The translations under genes were made by a program, and so were the position numbers. Positions 51,168 through 59,494 of a stretch of DNA of 64,000 nt are shown here, one piece after another. The stretch comes from Nocardia beijingensis NBRC 16342. GTDB taxonomy: Bacteria; Actinomycetota; Actinomycetes; Mycobacteriales; Mycobacteriaceae. The stretch lies in assembly GCF_001612785.1 (NCBI RefSeq), contig NZ_BDBC01000020.1:62001-126000 (forward strand), in the 5' to 3' direction. Numbering within the stretch: the stretch's first letter is position 1; every line of letters begins with the position of its first letter. The notes under the pieces were generated by a model that had not been told where the DNA came from, did no database searches, and saw only the letters and a list, made by a program, of their open reading frames with translations.

Positions 51168-52064
51168 TCAGCCGGCGGCGGCCCCGGCGAGAGCGAGCAC
51201 GCCCGCGCCCATGATCGTCCCGGCATCGCCGAGCCGCGAGGGAACCACCCGCAATCCGGGCAGGAAGCTCAGCCTGGCGTGCGTGGCGACTGCCTCGCCG
51301 AGCGGTTTCCACAGCGCGGGCCCGGCTTCGGCGAGTGAGCCGCCGAGCACGACGAGATCGAGGTCGAGCAGCGCCGCGACCGAGGCGAACGCCCGGCCGA
51401 GCGCCGTGCCCGCCCGGCCGAGCGCCGCGGCCGGGATGTCCTCGCCCACGCGAGCGGCATCGAGCAGCTCGGGGACCGATGTGCCCGACCAGCCCTGCTC
51501 CCGCGCCCAGCGCACCACCGCCAGGCCACCGGCGACCGCCTCGAGGCAGCCGCGGCCGCCGCAGGCACACCGTTCGTCGAAGCCCGGCACGAGGACATGG
51601 CCTACGTGCCCGGCGTTGCCGGTGCGCCCCACCAGGGCGAAGCCGCCGACTGTCACCCCGCCGGCGATGCGATCGGAGACATCGATCGCCAAGCTGTCCA
51701 TCACGGCGCCCGTCGCGCCGAACGTTCGCTCCGCCATCGCCAGGCAGACGCCGTCCAGCGCGAGCCGAACGGTCGCCTTCGGAAAGAGTTTCCGCGCGGC
51801 CTCCACGATGCCGAAGCCGGTGCGCCATTCCGGAATGTCGGGAGGCGCGATCACGCCTGCCGCCATGTCGATCGGCCCGGCCGAAGCGATGCCGAGATCG
51901 GTGACCTCGCCACCGGATGCGACCTCGAGCAGCAGTTCCTGGCATTCACCCCAGGCGCCGGCCTCCGGGATCGGAATCCTGCGGATGTCCTCGGTATCGA
52001 CATCGTCGGCGATACGGCTGGCCGCGAAACCCGAGGAACCGATCGCCAATGCCAGGACTGTCAT
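51168..52064 (-). CDS. ROK-family protein (sugar kinase-like)
   Basis: 298 residues. The ROK zinc motif is present: GHVGHVLVPG followed by CACGGRGCLEAV (His and three Cys). The phosphate-binding N-terminus LALAIGSSGFAAS is degenerate compared with the usual DIGGT, and the catalytic region reads ALDGVCLAMAE instead of ENDANAAA, keeping the Asp. It may be a weak or specialised glucokinase/N-acetylmannosamine-type kinase or a regulator lacking DNA-binding domain (no HTH is present). The C-terminal GTIMGAGVLAL is typical. It ends the unit begun by the WhiB-like gene (50-bp gap), so the two may be co-transcribed. Confidence 0.85.
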   Translation of the reverse strand: MTVLALAIGSSGFAASRIADDVDTEDIRRIPIPEAGAWGECQELLLEVASGGEVTDLGIASAGPIDMAAGVIAPPDIPEWRTGFGIVEAARKLFPKATVRLALDGVCLAMAERTFGATGAVMDSLAIDVSDRIAGGVTVGGFALVGRTGNAGHVGHVLVPGFDERCACGGRGCLEAVAGGLAVVRWAREQGWSGTSVPELLDAARVGEDIPAAALGRAGTALGRAFASVAALLDLDLVVLGGSLAEAGPALWKPLGEAVATHARLSFLPGLRVVPSRLGDAGTIMGAGVLALAGAAAG

Positions 52065-52114
52065 GAGTTACGCACCACCGGAGGACTCGACGCGAAAGAC
52101 CGCACGCAGCATAG

Positions 52115-52567
52115 TCACAGACCGTCGGTTCCGGTCGGCTTGAGGGGTTGCCCGAGCACGATGTGCCGGCGGGGAGCGGGAAGAGTCGATACGGTGCGCA
52201 GCGGACGCGGTCCGTTGCGGATGATGCGCATCGGGCGCTTGTGGTCGATCGGCGCGGCGCGGTGCCGATCCAGGTTCTCGATAACGCTGCCGGAGTTGTC
52301 ATAGGCGACGCCGGCCCAGATCATCGCGCGCGGACCGTCACCGCGGGTGGTCAGCGCCTGCGCCAACTGGCGGCACTGCGCGAGCAAGGGGCAACTCTGA
52401 CAGGTGCGCACTGCCGCTCGCCAGGCATCCGGATTCCCGGTGTCCATGTCCCAGTTGTCGGGGACGTCGGCGCACGGGGGCCGCTGGTTCGACTTTGCCG
52501 GAATCGACGAGATCTTTGCCGGTGCAATGGATCCCGTGTCCATCGGAAGGGTTCGCGTAATGCTCAT
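52115..52567 (-). CDS. WhiB-like iron-sulfur transcriptional regulator
   Basis: 150 residues. Four cysteines in WhiB order, Cys32, Cys56, Cys59 and Cys65 (C-X23-C-X2-C-X5-C), would hold a 4Fe-4S cluster. The following turn, MIWAGV, replaces the usual G(V/I)WGG, and a basic tail (IDHKRPMRIIRNGPRP) may contact DNA. The start is ATG 52567, with GGAG six bases upstream; the ATG six bases earlier abuts the GGAG. Members bind the sigma factor SigA near promoters and answer to redox or NO. It sits opposite merR across a region with spacer-palindrome promoters. Confidence 0.85.
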   Translation of the reverse strand: MSITRTLPMDTGSIAPAKISSIPAKSNQRPPCADVPDNWDMDTGNPDAWRAAVRTCQSCPLLAQCRQLAQALTTRGDGPRAMIWAGVAYDNSGSVIENLDRHRAAPIDHKRPMRIIRNGPRPLRTVSTLPAPRRHIVLGQPLKPTGTDGL

Positions 52568-52715
52568 AGCCATCTCCGGGGATGCCGAGCACACACCTCT
52601 GGCAGGTGCGTGGCCCATGGATCGGACGTCATCAGGGCTGCTCAACAGTCCCCGGAACCCAGCCGCGATAAGCTGGTCTACGCACGGTAGCCCACTGTTG
52701 CCCAGACCACAACCC

Positions 52716-52744
52716 TTTGTACCGCTATGTAACGGCTCGTTGAC
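52716..52744 (-). promoter_or_regulatory. Promoter of the whiB-like gene with spacer palindrome
   Basis: Minus strand: GTCAAC (52739-52744), 17 bp, TACAAA (52716-52721). The 14 bp beside the -10 (52722-52735) read CCGTTACATAGCGG, matching the palindrome consensus at every defined position and at the same offset as in the gdh and PAS-gene promoters. On the other strand TTGACC (52740-52745) and TACCGT (52763-52768), 17 bp apart, form a possible promoter toward merR. Confidence 0.7.
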
Positions 52745-52769
52745 CTTGAAGCAACACCCAGCTACCGTC

Positions 52770-52798
52770 TTTAACGGCACGTTATGAAACGGACCGTT
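52770..52798 (+). promoter_or_regulatory. Probable merR promoter with spacer palindrome (autoregulation)
   Basis: Plus strand: TTTAAC (52770-52775), 17 bp, ACCGTT (52793-52798). The 14 bp beside the -10 (52779-52792) read ACGTTATGAAACGG, two mismatches from the palindrome consensus and at the same offset. An additional near-match, CCGTCTTTAACGG, lies just upstream. The start of the MerR gene is 35 bp downstream. Confidence 0.55.
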
Positions 52799-52833
52799 TT
52801 CCACGGGGGCTCGACTATGGTTTCCTTTTAAAC

Positions 52834-53550
52834 ATGGCTGCGGACTCTGAATTCACGATCGACGAACTGGCGCGGGCAGCCGACACCACCGTGCGCAGCG
52901 TCCGCGTGTACCACGAGCGAGGTCTGCTGCCCTCGCCGGAGGTACGCGGGCGGATCGGGTATTACGGGTCGGACCACCTCAACCGGCTGCAAACGATCAG
53001 CCGCTTGCTGGGGCGGGGCATGAAGCTGAACGGGATCAGGGAACTGCTCGAAGCCTGGGACCGCGGTGACGGCCTCGCCGATGTGCTCGGCGTGAAGAGC
53101 CAGAACGCGGCGGAGCCGGAGTCGGAAGCGACCACCGAGCCACAGGACAGCTACGCCGAGTTGCCCGACTACGCGAAGCAGGCGCTGGCCTCCAGTGACG
53201 ACCCGCTCGAGGCGTACCGGGTCACGAACCCGCGGTGCTGCGATCTGGCGACCAGGCTGCACGACACCGGGCTGCCGATGCAGGACACGTTCCAGCTGGT
53301 CGAACGTCTGCGCGCCGATTGCGATCGCATCGCCGACCGGTTCGCCACCGAGCTGTTCTTCCGCTTGGCCGGCCAGAACTACGAGGAGTCCGCACGCACC
53401 CCGCGGGACCGCACCAAGCTGGAGACCGACCTGGCGATCGCCCGGTTGATCGTCACCCGCGCCACTTCGGAACTGATCGATCAGGCATTCGCCCGGCACT
53501 CGGAGCTGCCGCCGGTGGCGACCGCCCCGCAGGCGCAAGCGGAACAGTGA
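52834..53550 (+). CDS. MerR-family transcriptional regulator
   Basis: 238 residues. The N-terminal winged HTH is typical of MerR: FTIDELARAADTTVRSVRVYHERGLLPSP, then GYYGSDHLNRLQTISRLLGRGM and a coiled-coil start LNGIRELLEAWDRGDGL. The C-terminal ~150 residues are helical with one Cys pair (NPRCCD) and no known ligand-binding fold. No Shine-Dalgarno sequence precedes ATG 52834, which may be read from a short leader. Because one palindrome lies in its own promoter and MerR proteins act on long or altered spacers, it is the candidate regulator of the five spacer-palindrome promoters in this window; this is inference. Confidence 0.88.
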   Translation: MAADSEFTIDELARAADTTVRSVRVYHERGLLPSPEVRGRIGYYGSDHLNRLQTISRLLGRGMKLNGIRELLEAWDRGDGLADVLGVKSQNAAEPESEATTEPQDSYAELPDYAKQALASSDDPLEAYRVTNPRCCDLATRLHDTGLPMQDTFQLVERLRADCDRIADRFATELFFRLAGQNYEESARTPRDRTKLETDLAIARLIVTRATSELIDQAFARHSELPPVATAPQAQAEQ

Positions 53551-53962
53551 CGGCGCGAGCCGCGAACCGACCGTTCTCGTAATTCCCTCCGGCACCGTCT
53601 AATACTTAAGTAGACAAATGTCTTCGAGCCTTTCGAGTAGCGCGCCCGTGACGGCGGACCGAATGGCTCCTATCCCGGCCTCTCGCGTCGACCGCGACGG
53701 CCGGCGAATCGCCGAACTCGCCTGAGCAGGACCGATGCTGAAGGGTTGCCACAGGATGCCCAGCGACCGGCCCCATGGCGGAAGCGGTGATCCGGGCGGC
53801 GCTCCGCGGCTTCCTGTCCTCCCCCCATCGCCGCTGTGGCCGCCCGCGTGAAACCCGGGGGATACGTAGGCATACCGATCCGAGAACGGCCGACGCCGCG
53901 ATGACCGCGATGCGACGCCACCGCCGACGGTCGATCCCCCTGCGCGAACCTCCCCCGAACGA
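53551..53962. other. 412-bp region with no supported gene
   Basis: It lies between the merR stop and the 3' end of the tRNA-Pro gene. An AT-richer patch near 53600-53625 contains AGACA-AA-TGTCT, a short inverted repeat of unknown meaning. No coding frame is convincing. Confidence 0.5.
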
Positions 53963-54039
<77 letters not shown>

Positions 54040-54087
54040 TGGCCCTTCGTCGGCGACCGGAACCGCCGGCGAAGGATGAATACTCCG

Positions 54088-54161
<74 letters not shown>

Positions 54162-55062
54162 AGGCATACGACACCGATGGGATCGCCACGATGTCGTGTG
54201 CGATCCGACTGTACCGAACCCGGCTTGCGAAACGCCAATCAGCCCCCCGCGCAGCGCGATCTCGCAGGTTGCCCGTCGGAGCGCTCCGGGGTTGCCGCCC
54301 CAGTGTCGCACGCCGGGGCCCTCCGGTACGCGCTACCGCGCCGACGGGAAATTTTAAAGGTAATTTTTCATTGAAACTCTGGCGTGTCGGATTCCGGTGG
54401 GCGAAACTCGAATGACACACATGTCACGCCAGGAACTTCGCTTGAGGGAATTCCGATGAGGACCGCAGGACTCGCCGCCACAGCCGACGCGCTCGGCGTC
54501 CGGCGCGGCCATGGCCGCCACACCGGGCGGCGCGCGGCGCGGAGTTCGTCCGGCGGACAGCACCCGCGCCGATCCGGCCGGACGACCGCGAGCGGACGAC
54601 CCGCAACACGCCCGGAACAACCATTGGCGACTCGACGAGGAAGACGAGGACGTCGCGTGCGAGAACCGATTCTCGTGGAGCAGGCAGCGCGGGGCCGGTC
54701 CGGACCGCCACCGCGGCTCGTGCGCCACTCTCCGCACACCTCGTACCGCGTGTCGCCAGCGCGTCGCGGCGCGATTTTGCGGCGAACCGGAATTCGGTGT
54801 AACACCAACGCGACGGGAACGATCACATACCCGATCGCCATTCGCCCGGCGTCGAGAACACGTTGCAGATCGCCGCTTTTCGATGCCGAGTGGCTTGCTA
54901 GGATCCTTTTTGCCGGACGGGGGTATCTGGAAAGGGGGCGGTGACCGTGCGCCGAACCAGGTGGACACAACCGCGTAGCAGTGGGAACGATCAGGGTGAC
55001 GCCGGCGCCTGTGTGACTACAGGGCACCCGGGTACCGACGTCGCCCACACCGGGTGAGTCCG
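54162..55062. other. About 900-bp gene-poor region upstream of the tRNAs
   Basis: Several Arg/Pro-rich overlapping frames occur on both strands (for example 54384-54944 plus), but none has a credible start, family match or third-position bias distinct from the other frames. A short AT-rich island at about 54348-54375 may belong to the tRNA promoter. Nothing else is seen. Confidence 0.5.
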
Positions 55063-56013
55063 ATGTCGACCGACATCGAGCCCCCGGTAGCCGCCATGGC
55101 CCGAGCATGGGCCCGTGCGGTCTGCGCCGAGCCCGGTTCGGGCGCCGCGCCCCAGCAGTTGGAACCGGTGCTGATCGAGATCGTCGAGCGCCTGCTCACG
55201 CTCGCCAGGTCCGAGCCGTTTCCGGTCCCGGAAGCACGGATGCTCGGCGCGCGACTGGCCGAGGCGCCGTTCGACCGCATCCGGATGCTGGCGCAGGCCA
55301 CGCGCTGGCTGCTCGGTTTCCCCTCCGGCACTCCCGGTTCGCTGGTGGCCACACGCTGGCCCTTCATCGCCAGCCAGGCCATCGATAGTTACGCACAGGC
55401 GCTCCAGGAGCGCGCTCTCGCGCAACAGGAGCAGAACCTGTCGGCCAAGGTGTCGTTGCGTGTGCAGGAGATCGCAGCGCTGCAGCACCGGTTGCGCCAC
55501 GAGGCCACCCACGACGCGCTCACCGATCTGGCCAACCGGACGCTGCTGCAGGACAAGGTGCGCTTGATGGCCACCGACCCGACGCGCGGCGTCGGGCTGC
55601 TGCTGATCGACCTGGACCGGTTCAAGCAGATCAACGACGGCTACGGGCACGCGATCGGTGACGAAGTGCTGGTCGAACTGGCGGGCAGGCTGCGCGAAGC
55701 GTGTCCGCCGGACACGGTGATCTGCCGATACGGCGGCGACGAATTCGTGCTCGCGACCAACCCGCACCACAACAACCTCGGTGACCTCGCGCACCGGATC
55801 GTGGCCGCGCTGCGCGACCCCGTCTGGTCGTCGGCCGGGCCCGTTCCGGTGTCGGCCAGCGTCGGCACCGCCTACAACCCGCCGGGCAGCCCGCTCGATT
55901 TCACCGATCTGCTCCGCCGCGCCGATCGCGCGATGTACTCCGCGAAGACGGCCGGTGGCCGCCGCTTCGCGCTGGCGGACCAGCCGGACATCGATACCGC
56001 CGTCGCCGGCTGA
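55063..56013 (+). CDS. Diguanylate cyclase (GGDEF domain)
   Basis: Makes cyclic di-GMP from two GTP. 316 residues. The N-terminal ~140 residues form a helical region without a membrane segment, ending in a coiled coil (LQERALAQQEQNLSAKVSLRVQEI). GGDEF domain about 150-305: HDALTDLANRTLL, LLLIDLDRFKQINDGYGHAIGDEVL, the active-site GGDEF at 224-228, SVGTAYNPP and ADRAMYSAKTAG. The active site is intact and no EAL domain follows. No RxxD inhibitory site is obvious. ATG 55063 is preferred, with GGTGAG just upstream; a GTG three codons earlier is possible. Confidence 0.93.
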   Translation: MSTDIEPPVAAMARAWARAVCAEPGSGAAPQQLEPVLIEIVERLLTLARSEPFPVPEARMLGARLAEAPFDRIRMLAQATRWLLGFPSGTPGSLVATRWPFIASQAIDSYAQALQERALAQQEQNLSAKVSLRVQEIAALQHRLRHEATHDALTDLANRTLLQDKVRLMATDPTRGVGLLLIDLDRFKQINDGYGHAIGDEVLVELAGRLREACPPDTVICRYGGDEFVLATNPHHNNLGDLAHRIVAALRDPVWSSAGPVPVSASVGTAYNPPGSPLDFTDLLRRADRAMYSAKTAGGRRFALADQPDIDTAVAG

Positions 56014-56039
56014 TCCGGGCCGCCACGCGGCCGGCGGGG

Positions 56040-56852
56040 TCAGCCGGGTTGACAGCTGGGGCACCAGAAGAGATTCCGCGCCTGCATCACCTGATGGGCG
56101 ATCGGCGTGCCGCACAGACGGCACGGGGCGCCCTGGCGGCGATAGACGTAGGTGCGCGGGCGATCCGGGGCGTAGGAGGGCTCGCCGTGATCGTGTTCTG
56201 GCCGCACCACGACCATTTTTCCGACGCGCACCCCTACCCGCATGAGCGCGACCAGATCCGACCACATGTCGGCCCATTCGCGCGCGGACAGTTCCGTGCC
56301 GGGACGGTGGGGCGAGATCCGGTGGCGGAACAACAATTCCGCGCGATAGACGTTGCCGACCCCGGCGACCACCTGCTGATCCATCAGCAGCGCGCCGATC
56401 GGCCTACCGGAACGATGGATGCGCCGCCACGCCCGGTCCGGATCGGCGCCGCGCCGCAGTGGATCGGGCCCGAGCCGGTCGGTGAGCGCCGTCACCTCGG
56501 GCGGAAGCAGGATCTCGCACGCGGTGGGTCCGCGCAGATCGGTGCCGAAGCCGGGCTGCCCGTCCCGCTGCCCGAACAGGCGCATCCTGACCTGCCCGAC
56601 CGGCTCCCCCATCGGCAGCGCGGATTCGGTGAACGTGCCGTACAGGCCGAGATGCACGTGCACCACCAAGCCGGAGTCGTAGTGGTGCAGCAGGTGCTTG
56701 CCCCACGCCTCGGCTCTGATCAGCACCTGCCCGTCCACCCGGGCAGCGCCCGCGGCGAACTTGCCCTGCGGGCTCGATACGCGCACCACACCGCCCGCGA
56801 GGCGACGCTGATGCAGCCGCGCGAGGCGGTGCAGCGTATGTCCTTCCGGCAC
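56040..56852 (-). CDS. nei: Endonuclease VIII-type DNA glycosylase (Fpg/Nei family)
   Basis: Removes oxidised bases from DNA and cuts the abasic site. 270 residues beginning MPEGHTLHRLA, with catalytic Pro2 and Glu3. Helix-two-turn-helix region MDQQVVAGVGNVYRAELLF; the C-terminal zinc finger has four Cys (CRLCG and CPSC). It corresponds to Rv2464c (nei1) and precedes rpiB exactly as Rv2464c precedes Rv2465c. The stop of the diguanylate cyclase gene lies 26 bp away, convergent. Confidence 0.94.
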   Translation of the reverse strand: MPEGHTLHRLARLHQRRLAGGVVRVSSPQGKFAAGAARVDGQVLIRAEAWGKHLLHHYDSGLVVHVHLGLYGTFTESALPMGEPVGQVRMRLFGQRDGQPGFGTDLRGPTACEILLPPEVTALTDRLGPDPLRRGADPDRAWRRIHRSGRPIGALLMDQQVVAGVGNVYRAELLFRHRISPHRPGTELSAREWADMWSDLVALMRVGVRVGKMVVVRPEHDHGEPSYAPDRPRTYVYRRQGAPCRLCGTPIAHQVMQARNLFWCPSCQPG

Positions 56853-56875
56853 AGCCGGTTACGATCCCGGTGCGC

Positions 56876-57358
56876 TCAGTACGCGGGAACCGCCGGGGCG
56901 ACGCCGGTCTTCTCGTACTCGGCCAGGATGTCGATGCGCCGCTGGTGGCGCTCCTCGCCCGACCACGCGGTGGTGACGAACGCGTCCACGATGGCCAGCG
57001 CCTCCTCGGTCGAGTGCATGCGGCCGCCGATGCCGATCAGCTGCGCGTTGTTGTGCTCGCGGGCCAGCTTCGCGGTCTCCACGCTCCAGGCCAGCGCGCA
57101 GCGGGCGCCGGGCACCTTGTTCGCGGCGATCTGCTCGCCGTTGCCGCTGCCGCCGAACACCAGGCCGAGGCTGCCGGGGTCGGCGACGGTCCGGCGGGCC
57201 GCCTCGATGCAGAAGGCGGGGTAGTCGTCCAGCGCGTCGTACTCGAGCGCGCCGCAGTCGACGACCTCGTGGCCCGCCTGCTCCAGATGGGCCTTGACGT
57301 GATTCTTCAGTTCGAAACCGGCATGGTCGGCACCCAGGTAAACGCGCATGCCAGGCAT
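56876..57358 (-). CDS. rpiB: Ribose-5-phosphate isomerase B
   Basis: Interconverts ribose 5-phosphate and ribulose 5-phosphate in the pentose phosphate pathway. 160 residues: GADHAG at 9-14, VDCGALEYDALDDYP, FGGSGNGEQIAANKVPGAR. As in mycobacterial RpiB the E. coli catalytic Cys is missing and Glu75 serves as base. It lies 23 bp upstream of nei, as Rv2465c does beside Rv2464c. ATG 57358 is chosen; ATG three codons on (MRVYLG) is an equal alternative. The longer ORF has no family support. Confidence 0.94.
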   Translation of the reverse strand: MPGMRVYLGADHAGFELKNHVKAHLEQAGHEVVDCGALEYDALDDYPAFCIEAARRTVADPGSLGLVFGGSGNGEQIAANKVPGARCALAWSVETAKLAREHNNAQLIGIGGRMHSTEEALAIVDAFVTTAWSGEERHQRRIDILAEYEKTGVAPAVPAY

Positions 57359-57524
57359 TGTGTCAGGTGACCGCGCCGCGGTGGCGAGAGGGTTTGCCCC
57401 GCCATTAACACCGCGGCGGGCCGGCGCGAATCGACTGATGCGCCAGTTGTGTTCACGGCCACAGCGCCCGCGTACACGGCCGACGCGCCGACCCACTTCC
57501 CGGCAACTGAATAGAGTTCATCCC

Positions 57525-58634
57525 ATGCAGCCGTTCGAACCCCAGCCGTCCGACCAGGCGGGCCGACAGGCCGACCCGTATGCCCCGCAGGGTGGGTGGG
57601 TCCCGGCTCAGAGCACGCCTGCCGCATCCTACGGCCAGCAGTACACCTCGGGCTCGTATCCGTCCGCGCCCCCGGCTGCGTACCCGGCGCCCTACGGGTC
57701 CTACCCCGGCGCCCCGGTGCCGCCCGTGGCGCCGCCGCAGCGGCAGCCGCGCGGCCTGTCACCGTTCGGCATGCCCGCCCGGCACAGCTGGGAGATCCCC
57801 ATGCTCGTCGTCGTGGTGGTGCTCACCGTGCTCGCGTATCTGATCGCGCTGCTGCTGCTCGCCACCGGAAACTTCGACCAGTACGTCCTCGCGTTCGCGG
57901 CCGCCCCGCTGCTGCTGTGGTTCGGTCGTGGCATCAACTACGCGGGCCAGCGGGTGAACGGCGTGAAGATGTCGCCAACGCAGTTCCCCGAGGGTTATCA
58001 GATGGTGGTGGACGCCGCCGCTCGCTTCGGCATGGCGAAGGTGCCGGACGCGTACGTGGTGCTCGGCAACGGCCAGATCAACGCGTTCGCCAGCGGGCAC
58101 GGGTTCCGGCGCTACGTGGTGGTCTACAGCGATCTGTTCGAGATCGGCGGCGCCGCACGGGAACCCGACGCGCTGGCGTTCATCATCGGCCACGAGGTCG
58201 GTCACATCGCGGCCGGGCACACGTCGTACTGGCGGCAGCTGGGCATGTTCCTCGTGCCGTTCCTGCCGATCATCGGCAACAGCCTGATCCGCGCGCAGGA
58301 GTACACCGCCGACAATCACGGCTTCTGCAATCGCCACACCGGCGCGTCCGCCGCCATGGGGACCCTCGCCGCGGGCAAGTACATGAACAGGTTGGTCGGC
58401 TTCGACGAGATGGCCGATCGGGCGGCCGTCGAGAAGGGGTTCTTCGTCTGGATGGTGAACGCTCTGTCCAGCCACCCGGTGCTCACCTGGCGCATGTGGG
58501 CGCTGCGCGATCGCAGCAGGCACGGGAAGCTGTTCCTGCGCCCCGCGCCGCCGGCGGGCGCCGCTGTGCCCGCGGGCGGCTACGCGAGTTCCTACGGCCA
58601 GGTGCCCGCGGACCCGCCGAAGTCCGTCGTGTGA
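57525..58634 (+). CDS. M48-family membrane metalloprotease (HtpX-like)
   Basis: 369 residues. The N-terminal ~85 residues are Pro/Tyr/Gln-rich and cytosolic. Two transmembrane helices follow (MLVVVVVLTVLAYLIALLLLA and YVLAFAAAPLLLWFG), then the protease core with zinc motif HEVGH in FIIGHEVGHIAAGHTSYW, a third hydrophobic segment (MFLVPFLPIIGN) and the downstream zinc ligand in AQEYTADNHG (Glu). The start is ATG 57525. The core resembles HtpX, a quality-control protease. It is inserted between the rpiB and Rv2466c-type genes on the opposite strand. Confidence 0.88.
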   Translation: MQPFEPQPSDQAGRQADPYAPQGGWVPAQSTPAASYGQQYTSGSYPSAPPAAYPAPYGSYPGAPVPPVAPPQRQPRGLSPFGMPARHSWEIPMLVVVVVLTVLAYLIALLLLATGNFDQYVLAFAAAPLLLWFGRGINYAGQRVNGVKMSPTQFPEGYQMVVDAAARFGMAKVPDAYVVLGNGQINAFASGHGFRRYVVVYSDLFEIGGAAREPDALAFIIGHEVGHIAAGHTSYWRQLGMFLVPFLPIIGNSLIRAQEYTADNHGFCNRHTGASAAMGTLAAGKYMNRLVGFDEMADRAAVEKGFFVWMVNALSSHPVLTWRMWALRDRSRHGKLFLRPAPPAGAAVPAGGYASSYGQVPADPPKSVV

Positions 58635-58673
58635 CCCGGCCGGGTGCCGCGCGACGGCACCCGGGCACGGTGC

Positions 58674-59315
58674 TCAGTCGAACGACGGATCTTCGGTCCG
58701 CGTGCGCTTCAGCTCGAAGAAGTGCGGGTAGGACGCCAGCGCCACCGCACCGTCCCAGAGCTTGCCCGCCTCCTCGCCGCGAGGAATCCGGGACAGGACC
58801 GGTCCGAAGAACGCGGTGCCGTTGATGTGGATGGTCGGGGTGCCCACGTCGGGCCCCACCTTGTCCATTCCCTCGTGGTGGCTCTTGCGCAGCGCCTCGT
58901 CGTAGTCGGTGCTCTCGGCGGCCGCGGCCAGCTCGGCGGGCAGGCCGACCTCCGCCAGCGCGTCGGCGATCACCGCGGCGAGCGTCTCCTTGCGGCTCTC
59001 GCGTTCGTACTCGGCCCGCCGATTGTGGATGCGCGTGCCGAGCGCCGTGTACAGCGGCGACAGCACCTTGTCGCCGTGCTCCTGCGCCGCGGCGATCGCG
59101 ACGCGGACCGGCCCCCACCCCGTCTCGAGCAGTTCCTGGTACTGCGGCGGCACATCCTTGCCCTCGTTCAGCACCGACAGGCTCATCACGTGGAATCGGG
59201 CTTCGATGTCGCGGACCTGCTGGACCTCCAGGATCCAGCGCGACGTGATCCAACACCACGGGCACAGCGGGTCGAACCAGAAATCGGCGACGTCCTTGGT
59301 GGCTTCGTCGGTCAC
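58674..59315 (-). CDS. DsbA-like thiol oxidoreductase of the Rv2466c type (mycothiol-dependent)
   Basis: 213 residues, nearly co-linear with Rv2466c, a mycothiol-dependent reductase that also activates nitro drugs. Active site CPWC at residues 18-21 in [40 protein letters not shown] (cis-Pro loop), and the terminal [19 protein letters not shown]. It has the DsbA-type thioredoxin fold but is cytosolic (no signal peptide). Start GTG 59315 has GAGAGGAAG six bases upstream; the longer frame has no support. Gene order relative to rpiB and nei matches M. tuberculosis apart from the inserted M48 gene. Confidence 0.94.
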   Translation of the reverse strand: MTDEATKDVADFWFDPLCPWCWITSRWILEVQQVRDIEARFHVMSLSVLNEGKDVPPQYQELLETGWGPVRVAIAAAQEHGDKVLSPLYTALGTRIHNRRAEYERESRKETLAAVIADALAEVGLPAELAAAAESTDYDEALRKSHHEGMDKVGPDVGTPTIHINGTAFFGPVLSRIPRGEEAGKLWDGAVALASYPHFFELKRTRTEDPSFD

Positions 59316-59494
59316 GGGCGGCTTCCTCTCGATCGCATGCGGTAGAGCGGCGGCACACTGCGCCGCCCTACCGACCAACCACGGCGGCGCGTGATTCGTT
59401 CCCACCCGCGGCGCCCGTTTTCCCGAGCCGCGCGCACGGCTGCCAGTAGGGTTGACCGGCAGGAGCTTGGTTCCCTTCGGAGAAGGAGTCCGCG

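Noticed and set aside
54384..54944. 186-codon plus-strand frame between the tRNAs and the diguanylate cyclase
   Set aside because: Arg/Thr/Pro-rich, no ribosome site, no family, and overlapping frames look equally open.
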